A stretch of 64,000 nucleotides of DNA from Streptomyces sp. 1-11. GTDB taxonomy: Bacteria; Actinomycetota; Actinomycetes; Streptomycetales; Streptomycetaceae. Position 1 is the stretch's first letter; each line of letters begins with the position of its first letter. The translations under genes were made by a program, and so were the position numbers. Below are positions 24,315 to 31,882 of this stretch, in pieces. The notes below the pieces were generated by a model. It was not told the DNA's origin and searched no databases. It saw nothing but the letters and a program-made list of their open reading frames with translations. The stretch lies in assembly GCF_007176755.1 (NCBI RefSeq), contig NZ_BJTV01000001.1, positions 496,001 through 560,000 of the forward strand, given 5' to 3'.

Positions 24315-25625
24315 TTACTTGGGGAGGGAATCGAGAGAGGGGCCGAGGATCCAGCTGGCGATCTCTCGGATCGCGCCGTCGCCGCCGGGGACGGTGGTGA
24401 CCGCGCGTGCGGCGCCGCGTACGACGTCGTGGGCGCTCGCGACCGCCACGGGCCAGCCCACGAGGGCGAAGCACGGGAGGTCGTTGACGTCGTTGCCGAC
24501 GTAGAGCACGCGCTCCGGCGCGATGCCCTGCTCCTCGCACCACTGCTTGAGGGCGAGGTCCTTGCGGTCGATGCCGTGCAGCACCGGGAGCTTGAGCTTC
24601 CGGGCGCGGGCGGCGACCACCGGGTTCTGTTCCGTGGACAGGATCAGCATCTTCAGGCCGCTCCGGCGGAGGGCCGCGATGCCGAGTCCGTCGCCGCGGT
24701 GCACGGAGACGAACTCCCGTCCGTCGGAGTCGATCAGCACCCGGTCGTCGGTCTGGGTGCCGTCGAAGTCGAGGACTACGGCGTCGATGTCGTCGTAGGC
24801 GGGGAGGGCGCCGGGCCGGTCCGCGTCGAAGAGCGGGGCGAGGGCGCGGGCGCGGGCCAGGTCGTGCGGGTCGTCGATCTCCAGCACCCGGGCCGGGTCG
24901 GTGCGGACCAGCTCGGTGTGGCCGAAGAAGCGGTGCCGGTGCTCGCGGAAGCCGGCCGCGGCCATCGCGTAGGCGGCGCCGGTCTCCAGCAGGTCCTGGG
25001 GGCGGTCCTGGCGGCGGGGGCGGAAGGACTTGTCGTGGTTGACGCCGTAGCCGCCGGTCGCGGTCCTGGTGCCGGGGACCGTCGTGGTGTCGGCGGCCGT
25101 CAGGGCGCCGACGGCGGCGGGGTCCGTGCCGGCCGTCACCGGGTCGTCGGCCGCGTCCCGCCAGACGAAGCCGTGGAACGCGGCGACGGTCACGGCGGTG
25201 TCGGCGCCGTTCTCGACGACGGCGGCGGCGACCGAGTCCACGTCCTCGCGGACCAGGAACGGGCTGGTGCACTGCACGAGCAGGACCACGTCGACGGGGG
25301 CGCCGTGCAGGGCCTCGTGCGCGTCCATGGCGTGCAGGACCGCGGCCTCGGAGGTCGCCGTGTCCCCGGCGATGGCGGCGGGGCGGAGCACGACCTCGGC
25401 GCCGGCCTGGCGGGCCGCGGCGGCGATGGCCTGGTCGTCGGTGGAGACCACCACGTCGGTGACCAGCCGGGCCGCCCGGCACTCGCGCACCGCGCGGGTG
25501 ACCAGCGGGATGCCGCCGACCGGGGCGAGGTTCTTCGCGGGCACGCCCTTGGAGCCGCCGCGGGCGGGGATCACCGCGAGCACCCGGGTCACCGGGGCGC
25601 CCTGGTCCGCTTCCGAGTGGGGCAT
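24315..25625 (-). CDS. neuA: CMP-nonulosonate synthetase fused to HAD phosphatase
   Basis: A 436-residue bifunctional protein. Residues 14-265 are a CMP-sialic/CMP-Kdn synthetase (VLAVIPARGGSKGVPAKNLA near 15, VVVSTDDQAIA near 58, LLVQCTSPFLVREDVD near 115, VLEIDDPHDL near 248). Residues 280-430 are a HAD hydrolase of the KdsC/NeuA-C type (VVLDFDGTQTDD at 283-294 with nucleophile Asp286, LILSTEQN near 327, YVGNDVNDLP near 375). The phosphatase could dephosphorylate a nonulosonate-9-phosphate before activation, as needed for Kdn made from mannose-6-phosphate. AAGGAGAG lies 6 nt before the ATG at 25625. Confidence 0.93.
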   Translation of the reverse strand: MPHSEADQGAPVTRVLAVIPARGGSKGVPAKNLAPVGGIPLVTRAVRECRAARLVTDVVVSTDDQAIAAAARQAGAEVVLRPAAIAGDTATSEAAVLHAMDAHEALHGAPVDVVLLVQCTSPFLVREDVDSVAAAVVENGADTAVTVAAFHGFVWRDAADDPVTAGTDPAAVGALTAADTTTVPGTRTATGGYGVNHDKSFRPRRQDRPQDLLETGAAYAMAAAGFREHRHRFFGHTELVRTDPARVLEIDDPHDLARARALAPLFDADRPGALPAYDDIDAVVLDFDGTQTDDRVLIDSDGREFVSVHRGDGLGIAALRRSGLKMLILSTEQNPVVAARARKLKLPVLHGIDRKDLALKQWCEEQGIAPERVLYVGNDVNDLPCFALVGWPVAVASAHDVVRGAARAVTTVPGGDGAIREIASWILGPSLDSLPK

Positions 25626-25657
25626 GGGGTTCTCTCCTTGACGTGGGATCCGGCCGC

Positions 25658-26980
25658 TCACAGCTCGCCCATCCGCCGGATCACGGGGGCCACCCGCTGC
25701 ACGCCGTGCCGGTAGGCGCCGCGCGCGGCGCGCCGCACGATCTGGCGGACGGGGCCGGGCTCCCGGTCGGCGGCGGGCGCGCCGGGCAGCGGGGCGCCGT
25801 CGGGGCCGAGGTGGTGGCGGGCGAGGATGCCGGGCAGGTAGCCGGGCGCGGTCTCGGGTGTGTAGTAGGGGTTGAGCGGCGGCAGGTGGCCGGGCCGGTC
25901 CAGCAGCCTGGCGATGCGCGCGCGGGCGGCGTCGAAGGCGGTCCCGTAGGAGGCTTCCCCGGCGCACACGCCCTGCCGGGCCAGCCACCGCGGGTCGGCG
26001 GCCGGGCGGTGGCCGGCGTCGAGCTGGTCCCAGGAGGCGAGGCAGCCGGAGCCGGTGAAGTGGTGGTTGCCGAGCACCTCGCGCACGCCGAGGTCGGTCA
26101 GGACGACCGTGGGGATGCGCCGGTGCAGGGCTTCGAGGGCGGCCGTGGAGCTGACCGTGACGAGCAGGTCGGTGCGGTCCAGCACCTCGCCCATGTGCCC
26201 GTACACCAGACGGAAGTTGGCGGGCGGGGTCATGCCCTGGACCAGCTTCTGGTAGGGCAGTTCCTCGATGTGGGTGGTGTGTTCGCCGGGCTTCGAGCGC
26301 AGCTTCAGCAGCACCTCGCGCCCGGGGTGCAGGCGGGCGTGCTCGATGAGCCGGTTCAGCAGGTAGGCGCGGTCCCTGCGGTTGTCCGGGACGGAGGGCT
26401 GGGCCGCGAACACCACGGTGTACGGGTCGTGCTCGCCGGCGTAGGGCTCCCCGCCGAGGAACGGCAGCGCGACCTCGGTGACCGCGGAGGCGTCGGCGCC
26501 GACCCCTTCGTAGACGGCCCGGAACCGGTCCGCGTCGTCGGCCGAGTTGGCGAGGACGAGGTCGGCTCCGTGGCGCAGCAGCAGGCCGTCGGCGAGCTTC
26601 TCGTAGACGACGCCGACGTAGCCGGTGACGACGACGGGGCGGCTGCCGGAGCCCCAGGCGTTGCGCAGCCCGTGCAGCATGGCCTGGACACCGCCGCCGA
26701 CCAGGGCGAGGACGAGGACGTCGTACGGTTCCCGCGTGCTGTCGCTCATCGCGCGCAGGAACTGGACGCCGGTGACCTCGCTGAGGGAGTCGGCGCGGAC
26801 GCCGACCTCCTGGAGCTGGCGGGCGGTGGGGGTGGCTCGTCCACGCAGGAGGTAGCCGTCGAGCCGGACGCCGGCACCGGCGGGGGTCAGGCGCTGCGCG
26901 GTGAGCGCGCCCCACTTCCACCGGGTGTCGGAGTCGGCCAGGACGGCGACCCGCAGGGACTTCGTTGCACTTGCTGGCAC
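25658..26980 (-). CDS. DUF6716 putative glycosyltransferase
   Basis: A 440-residue GT-B-like protein: LRVAVLADSDTRWKWGALTA at the N terminus, then VVTGYVGVVYEKLADGLLLR near 118, TVVFAAQPSVPDNRRDRAYL near 190, LLKLRSKPGEHTTHIEELPY near 222, LLVTVSSTAALEALHRRIPT near 265 (S-S motif of the polysialyltransferase superfamily). I take GTG at 26980: TAGCGT lies exactly 7 nt upstream and there is no ribosome-binding site, consistent with a leaderless transcript. The longer frame begins with TTG at 27019. It heads the minus-strand operon leading to neuA and neuB and is divergent from the GT2 gene. Confidence 0.78.
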   Translation of the reverse strand: MPASATKSLRVAVLADSDTRWKWGALTAQRLTPAGAGVRLDGYLLRGRATPTARQLQEVGVRADSLSEVTGVQFLRAMSDSTREPYDVLVLALVGGGVQAMLHGLRNAWGSGSRPVVVTGYVGVVYEKLADGLLLRHGADLVLANSADDADRFRAVYEGVGADASAVTEVALPFLGGEPYAGEHDPYTVVFAAQPSVPDNRRDRAYLLNRLIEHARLHPGREVLLKLRSKPGEHTTHIEELPYQKLVQGMTPPANFRLVYGHMGEVLDRTDLLVTVSSTAALEALHRRIPTVVLTDLGVREVLGNHHFTGSGCLASWDQLDAGHRPAADPRWLARQGVCAGEASYGTAFDAARARIARLLDRPGHLPPLNPYYTPETAPGYLPGILARHHLGPDGAPLPGAPAADREPGPVRQIVRRAARGAYRHGVQRVAPVIRRMGEL

Positions 26981-26987
26981 GCCGAAG

Positions 26988-26993
26988 ACGCTA
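26988..26993 (-). promoter_or_regulatory. -10 box of a leaderless transcript (DUF6716 gene)
   Basis: TAGCGT on the minus strand, 7 nt before the GTG start. The gene has no Shine-Dalgarno sequence. No convincing -35 box is visible. Confidence 0.45.
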
Positions 26994-27165
26994 GGAAGGC
27001 ATTCCGAGGTTCCGCCCAACCCGAATGCAACAAACGGTTAACAGCACATCGCCGAATGGCGAATCGGGCCGTGATCGGCACGGGAAAAGACCTGGTTCAC
27101 AGCTTCGCCACGCGTCGTTCACCCGGCATCAAGCCGCCGGTCAAGACGAATGACGGGCCTCGCCC

Positions 27166-27171
27166 TAACGT
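27166..27171 (+). promoter_or_regulatory. -10 box of a leaderless transcript (GT2 gene)
   Basis: TAACGT on the plus strand, 7 nt before the GTG at 27179, without Shine-Dalgarno sequence. It mirrors the divergent gene's promoter arrangement. Confidence 0.45.
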
Positions 27172-27178
27172 CCGTGAC

Positions 27179-28156
27179 GTGGTCAAGCTCTCCGTCATCG
27201 TCCCGTTCTACAACGTGCAGCAATACGCGCCAGACACTCTGAGGAGCCTTGGTGCGAACGCGCGTGAGGACTTCGAATTCATTCTCGTCGACGACTGTTC
27301 CCGCGACGGGACACCAGACATCCTCGCGCGTGCGGAGCGCGAGCTGCCGGGCGCGGTCCTCGTCCGGCACGAGCGGAACGGAGGGCTCGCGACCGCCCGC
27401 AACACCGGCATCGACCGGGCGCGCGGCGAGTACCTGACCTTCCTGGACGGGGACGACTGGCTCGCGCCGGGCTACTACCCGAAGCTGGTCGCCGCCATCG
27501 AGGAACTGGGCTGCGACTTCCTGCGGACCGACCACGTGCAGTGCACGGCACGGGCCCGCACCGTGCACCGGGTCCCGGTCGGGCGGCGCGACGTGGTGCT
27601 GGACCCGCGCGCGGCGATCCTGCCCGCCGACCGGTCGACCTCCGTGGACTACGCCTACGCCTGGGCGGGCGTCTACCACCGCCGGCTGGCGGACAAGGGA
27701 CTGCTGCACTTCACCGACGGGCTGCGCACGGCCGAGGACCGGCCGTGGATCTGGAAGCTGCACCGGGAGGCGGAGTCCTTCGCCGCGGTCGGCCTGCTCG
27801 GGGTGTTCTACCGGCGCGGGGTCGCCTCCTCGCTCACCCAGATCGGCGACGTCCGTCAGCTCGATTTCATTCGCGCTTTCGATCAGGTCGTCGCGGAAAC
27901 CGCCGAGGACCCGGAAGCGGCCGCGCTGCTGCCGAAGGCCGTCCGTACGTATTGCGCCATCATTTCCCATCACCTGGGATCCATCGAAAGGTTCGAGCCG
28001 TCGGTGGCGAGGAAACTGAAATCCCTGAGTTCCGCGGCGTTGCGGCGGATGCCGCAGGACGTCCTGGACGACGCGCTGGACTCCATGGACCTCCAGCGCG
28101 CCACCAGGCTGCGCCGGCTGCGCCGCCGCCCCACCCCCGCGGGAGCCGCCGCGTGA
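27179..28156 (+). CDS. Family 2 glycosyltransferase
   Basis: A 325-residue GT-A enzyme: VKLSVIVPFYNVQQYAPDTL at the start, FEFILVDDCSRDGTPDILAR near 37, GGLATARNTGIDRARGEYLT near 70 and FLDGDDWLAPGYY near 88 (D-x-D metal/nucleotide site). The C-terminal third resembles wall-polymer GT2 enzymes. It opens a two-gene plus-strand unit with the polysialyltransferase-like gene, whose GTG overlaps its stop (GTGA). A likely role is adding a hexose or amino sugar to the nonulosonate polymer. Confidence 0.92.
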   Translation: MVKLSVIVPFYNVQQYAPDTLRSLGANAREDFEFILVDDCSRDGTPDILARAERELPGAVLVRHERNGGLATARNTGIDRARGEYLTFLDGDDWLAPGYYPKLVAAIEELGCDFLRTDHVQCTARARTVHRVPVGRRDVVLDPRAAILPADRSTSVDYAYAWAGVYHRRLADKGLLHFTDGLRTAEDRPWIWKLHREAESFAAVGLLGVFYRRGVASSLTQIGDVRQLDFIRAFDQVVAETAEDPEAAALLPKAVRTYCAIISHHLGSIERFEPSVARKLKSLSSAALRRMPQDVLDDALDSMDLQRATRLRRLRRRPTPAGAAA

Positions 28157-29487
28157 CCACCCAGATCTTCCAGGTGTCGACGCTGTACGGCACGGCGACG
28201 CTGGCCGCCGCCCTGGACTCCGGCTGCTTCCGCCCGGCCGGCCGGCGGATCCTGCTGGTCTGCAACAACGCGGCCACGCCGGAGACCACGCCGGGACCGG
28301 ACCGGATGCCCGGCTTCGAACGGCTGCGCGAGCGCTTCGACGACGTGCTGTCGTACAACGAGGCGATCTTCCCCTTCCACCCGGGCGGCTGGGCGCCCCG
28401 GGCGGAGGACCTGCCGCTGTGGGAGCGGTATCTGCGCCACGAGTGGCGGCTGGGCGACGAGGACGTCGAGCTGGCCGTGGAGTCCATCCAGGTCAACCCG
28501 TCGCTGTCGCTCGCCCAGATCTTCACCGGCTGCCCGGTCACCGTCTACGCCGACGGCCTGATGAGCTACGGCCCCACCCGGAACAAGATCGACCCGCTGG
28601 TCGGCACCCGGGTGGACCGGGTGCTCCACCTCGACCTCGTGCCGGGCCTCGAACCGCTGCTGCTCACCGAGTTCGGCGTGCCGGCGGAGATCGTGCCGAC
28701 GCCCGCCTTCACCAAGGTGCTGGCCGAACTCGCGCCGCCGGCCGAGGAGCTGCCTGAGGTGGAGGAGCCCGCGCTGCTGCTCGGCCAGTACCTGTCGGCG
28801 CTGGGCATCCTCACCGCCGCGCAGGAGGAGGACCTGCACGTGCGGATGCTGAAGGGGGTGCACCGGCTCGGACACACGAAGGTGGTGTTCAAGCCGCATC
28901 CCACCGCCCCCGCGCGCTTCACGCGCACCCTGGAGGAGGAGGCGGAGCGGCTCGGGGTGGACCTCACCGTGCTGGACGCGCCGGTCCTCGCCGAGGTGCT
29001 GTACCAGCGGATGCGGCCCGCGCTGGTCGTGGGCTGCTTCTCCACCGCCCTGCTCACCGCGTCCGCGCTGTACGGCCTGCCGGTGGCCCGGATCGGCACG
29101 GAGACGCTGCTGGAGCGGCTGACGCCGTTCGAGAACAGCAACCGGATCCCGGTCACCGTGGTCGACGCGCTGCTGCCGGAGCTGGGTGACGGCGCCGCGG
29201 TGGGCGAGCGGCGGCCCGGCATGGACGTGGCGGCGCTGGGCGCGCTGGTCCGCGCGGTGGGCTTCGCCATGCAGCCGAAGATCCTGCCGGGGCTGCGCGG
29301 CGAGACCGAGCGGTACCTCGCGGGCAACCTGAACGCCTCGACCCTGCGCTACTTCAAGCGCAAGCGGCTGACCTCGCTGGCGCTGCCCGGCGGGGTGCCG
29401 GCCCAGCTCGCGTTCCTGCCGCGCAACGCCACGGTCCGCCGGATGGCCCGCAAGGCGCGCGGCCTTCGCCGGGCCATACGGCGCTGA
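28153..29487 (+). CDS. Polysialyltransferase-family glycosyltransferase
   Basis: A 444-residue member of the alpha-2,8-polysialyltransferase superfamily. It starts TTQIFQVSTLYGTATLAAAL (Rossmann entry), has VYADGLMSYGPTRNKI near residue 137, KVVFKPHPTAPARFTRTLEE near 245 (the KPHP motif) and LVVGCFSTALLTASALYGLP near 292 (S-T motif). It likely uses CMP-activated nonulosonic acid. The C terminus is basic (RKARGLRRAIRR), suited to membrane association. GTG start overlaps the GT2 stop. Confidence 0.85.
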   Translation: MTTQIFQVSTLYGTATLAAALDSGCFRPAGRRILLVCNNAATPETTPGPDRMPGFERLRERFDDVLSYNEAIFPFHPGGWAPRAEDLPLWERYLRHEWRLGDEDVELAVESIQVNPSLSLAQIFTGCPVTVYADGLMSYGPTRNKIDPLVGTRVDRVLHLDLVPGLEPLLLTEFGVPAEIVPTPAFTKVLAELAPPAEELPEVEEPALLLGQYLSALGILTAAQEEDLHVRMLKGVHRLGHTKVVFKPHPTAPARFTRTLEEEAERLGVDLTVLDAPVLAEVLYQRMRPALVVGCFSTALLTASALYGLPVARIGTETLLERLTPFENSNRIPVTVVDALLPELGDGAAVGERRPGMDVAALGALVRAVGFAMQPKILPGLRGETERYLAGNLNASTLRYFKRKRLTSLALPGGVPAQLAFLPRNATVRRMARKARGLRRAIRR

Positions 29488-29501
29488 CCTGGACTCCTCT
29501 C

Positions 29502-29534
29502 GCGAGGGCGGGCCCCTTGCCGGGCCGCCCTCGC
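29502..29534. terminator. Terminator between convergent glycosyltransferase genes
   Basis: GCGAGGGCGG at 29502-29511 pairs perfectly with CCGCCCTCGC at 29525-29534 over a 13-nt loop, between two converging genes. Confidence 0.7.
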
Positions 29535-29535
29535 T

Positions 29536-29569
29536 GCGTTCCGGACTTCTCAGCGTTCCGGACTTCTCA
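29536..29569. repeat. Perfect 17-bp tandem duplication over a stop codon
   Basis: The 17-mer GCGTTCCGGACTTCTCA occurs twice in direct succession (29536-29552, 29553-29569). The second copy contains the TGA stop of the GT8 fusion gene on the minus strand. Confidence 0.9.
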
Positions 29570-31882
29570 GCGTCCCAGGATCGTCCGGATCCGGGCCGCG
29601 TTCTCCTGGGTGGCCTTCCACAGCAGTTCCTGCCGGTCGTGCACGTCGGCGACGGTCCGGTCGTGGTGGTCGAGGATGTCCAGGGCCCGCTCGGTGAGCA
29701 CCTCGCTCAGGTTCCGCTCGTGCACCGAGACCCCCCATTCGGGGCGCTCGACGTCCTTGAGGAAGTACGCCATCTTCGGGTGCGAGATCAGGCTGACGAT
29801 GGGCGTGCCGACCCCGAAGGGGATCATCCCGGCATGCCCGCGCATGCCGATGACCAGTTTCGTCTTGGCGTACGTCTCGCGGATGGCGTCGTTGTCGAAG
29901 TCGTACATCGGGATCACCGGCAGCGAGATCCCGTGCTCGCGGCGCAGGTCGAAGGCGATGCGCTCGTCGTCCAGGGAGTGGGCGACGCAGCGGACCTCGG
30001 TGTGGGCGCCGATCGCGCGCACGGCCTTGGCCATCTCCGCGAGGAAGTGCCCGTAGTCGTGCCCGAAGCGCAGACCCGCGCGGTCGTAGGCGGCGTTCAG
30101 CAGGACGGTGTCCTCGCGGTACGCCGGGTCGCTCCAGCCGGCCACCAGCCGGCGCATGACCGTGGTCGGGCAGGGCTGGAAGACGACCCGGTCGTGCAGC
30201 TCGGACGGGAGCAGGGAGCGGACCCGGTCGATGGAGCCGTGGTTGCGCAGCCCGAAGAAGGCGGACTTCTCCACCAGCAGCCGCAGGCTCTCGTTGAACC
30301 GCCGGGCGCGGTACGACTGCCCGTCGAAGGCGTTGAATCCGACCGCGAAGACCATGACCGGCACGTCGATGCCGCGCAGGTGCTCGTCCGGGACGTTCCA
30401 CTGCCAGGCGCTGTTGCCGTTGGGCATGGTGTCGGGGATGAACAGTCCGCCGCCGCCGATGACCAGTCCGCGCCGGGCGTTGACCCGTTCCAGTGCGGCC
30501 CTGTCGAACAGCCGGTGGGCGTGCACGGAATGCCAGCGGCGGGAGGTGGTGTCGGGGCCGAAGGCGAGCCGGACGGTCTCGGGCAGCAGCTTGTCGCCCG
30601 CGTTGCCCTGCCGGTCCATGTAGAAGGCGACGTGCGCGAGCTGGTCCTCGGCGGCGCCCTGCTCCTGGGCCGGGACGGCCGCGGCGCGCTGCGCCCAGAG
30701 CCGGCTGGAGCGGTGCGTGGGGTCGACGGTGAGGCCGGCGGTGGCGTACCTGAGCGCCTCGGCGTTGTCGCCCTGCACCCAGGCCATCTGGGCCAGGCGG
30801 GCGTAGGCGGTGGCGGCCCGGTTGGGGGCGGCGGTGGCCAGCAGGAGCCGGGTCTTCGCCTCCGGGTAGCGCGAGACGCTCATCAGGGCGTGCCCGAAGA
30901 CCTCGTGCGGCCAGGCCTCGTCCAGCGGGATGCGCACGCCGGCCAGGAGGTCGACGGCGTCCTGGTACTCGCCGGCCGCGATGTGCGCGGCGGCGACCTT
31001 GCGGGCGGCCTCCACGTCGCCGGTGCGCCGCACGTGCGGGGTGCCGTAGTGCACCAGCAGGTCGTGGTGGAGGGTGCCGCCGCGGGCCAGGTAGGCAGCG
31101 TGGAACTCGGCGTCGCTCAGCTCGAACTCCCGCCAGCGCTCCTCGGCCTGCTGGTATCCGGCCTCGCCGCCCTGCCAGGGCTTGTGCCGGCCGGTGAAGT
31201 GCAGGATCGCGGTGCCGTCCGGGACCGGCAGGTCGCCGGAGAGGCGCCGCTTGACGAAGTTGTAGCGGGTGTCCAGGCGGACGAAGTCGCCGTCGAGCAC
31301 GGCGTTGAGGATGCCCTGGTCGTGCTTGTCCAGCTCGTAGCCGCCGCTGCGCCCGACCTCGTCGAGCCGCGCGCAGAACGCGTCGGAGAGGTACTCGCGC
31401 TGGATGACCAGCAGTCCCGAGTTGAGCTTGTGCTGGCCGTAGAAGAACTGCGGGACGGCCGCGAGTCCCTCGCGCAGCGCGAGCAGTTCGCCCAGGTCGC
31501 CCAGGACGACCATGTCGGTGTCCAGGGTGATGACCGTGTCGTAGTCGCGCAGCCGGAAGACGTCGAGGATGAAGTACGCCTTGCGGACGAGGTAGTTGTC
31601 CTGGTCGCCCTTGACGTAGGAGTCGTAGTGGCCGGCGTCGACGCGGTGCAGCACGATCCTCGGGTGCAGCGCGCGGATGCGGGCGACGGAGGAGGGCTTC
31701 AGGTCGTCGTGCAGGACGACGAAGTCCTCGCAGACGCCCGGGTTGGACAGCGCCAGGCTGCGCAGCAGGACGAGGAACCCCGGCAGGTAGTTCTCGTCGA
31801 CGAAGCTCGCGAAGGCGATGCGCCGCTTCTTGGTCAGGGCGTGCGCGGAGGTCTCCGGTGTTACCGGGGTGGCGGTGGTCAT
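29567..31882 (-). CDS. GT8 glycosyltransferase / polysaccharide pyruvyltransferase fusion
   Basis: A 771-residue protein. Residues 18-270 are a GT8 enzyme (RIAFASFVDENYLPGFLVLL, DYDTVITLDTDMVVLGDLGE with D-x-D, NSGLLVIQREYL, LHFTGRHKPWQGG). Residues 290-405 are TPR-like helices. Residues 415-770 are a CsaB-like pyruvyltransferase (RQGNAGDKLLPETVRLAFGP, LVIGGGGLFIPDT, MVFAVGFNAFDG, TKLVIGMRGHAGMIPFGVGT, VSLISHPKM). It may add a hexose and then a ketal pyruvate to the wall polymer, though the two activities need not act in series. ATG at 31882 overlaps the GT29 stop (ATGA). Confidence 0.9.
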   Translation of the reverse strand: MTTATPVTPETSAHALTKKRRIAFASFVDENYLPGFLVLLRSLALSNPGVCEDFVVLHDDLKPSSVARIRALHPRIVLHRVDAGHYDSYVKGDQDNYLVRKAYFILDVFRLRDYDTVITLDTDMVVLGDLGELLALREGLAAVPQFFYGQHKLNSGLLVIQREYLSDAFCARLDEVGRSGGYELDKHDQGILNAVLDGDFVRLDTRYNFVKRRLSGDLPVPDGTAILHFTGRHKPWQGGEAGYQQAEERWREFELSDAEFHAAYLARGGTLHHDLLVHYGTPHVRRTGDVEAARKVAAAHIAAGEYQDAVDLLAGVRIPLDEAWPHEVFGHALMSVSRYPEAKTRLLLATAAPNRAATAYARLAQMAWVQGDNAEALRYATAGLTVDPTHRSSRLWAQRAAAVPAQEQGAAEDQLAHVAFYMDRQGNAGDKLLPETVRLAFGPDTTSRRWHSVHAHRLFDRAALERVNARRGLVIGGGGLFIPDTMPNGNSAWQWNVPDEHLRGIDVPVMVFAVGFNAFDGQSYRARRFNESLRLLVEKSAFFGLRNHGSIDRVRSLLPSELHDRVVFQPCPTTVMRRLVAGWSDPAYREDTVLLNAAYDRAGLRFGHDYGHFLAEMAKAVRAIGAHTEVRCVAHSLDDERIAFDLRREHGISLPVIPMYDFDNDAIRETYAKTKLVIGMRGHAGMIPFGVGTPIVSLISHPKMAYFLKDVERPEWGVSVHERNLSEVLTERALDILDHHDRTVADVHDRQELLWKATQENAARIRTILGR

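Noticed and set aside
26988..27171. Frame extension of the GT2 gene upstream to 27061 and beyond
   Set aside because: The frame is open far upstream into the opposite gene, but the residues before VKLSVIVPFYN are not family-like and a leaderless promoter lies just before GTG 27179.
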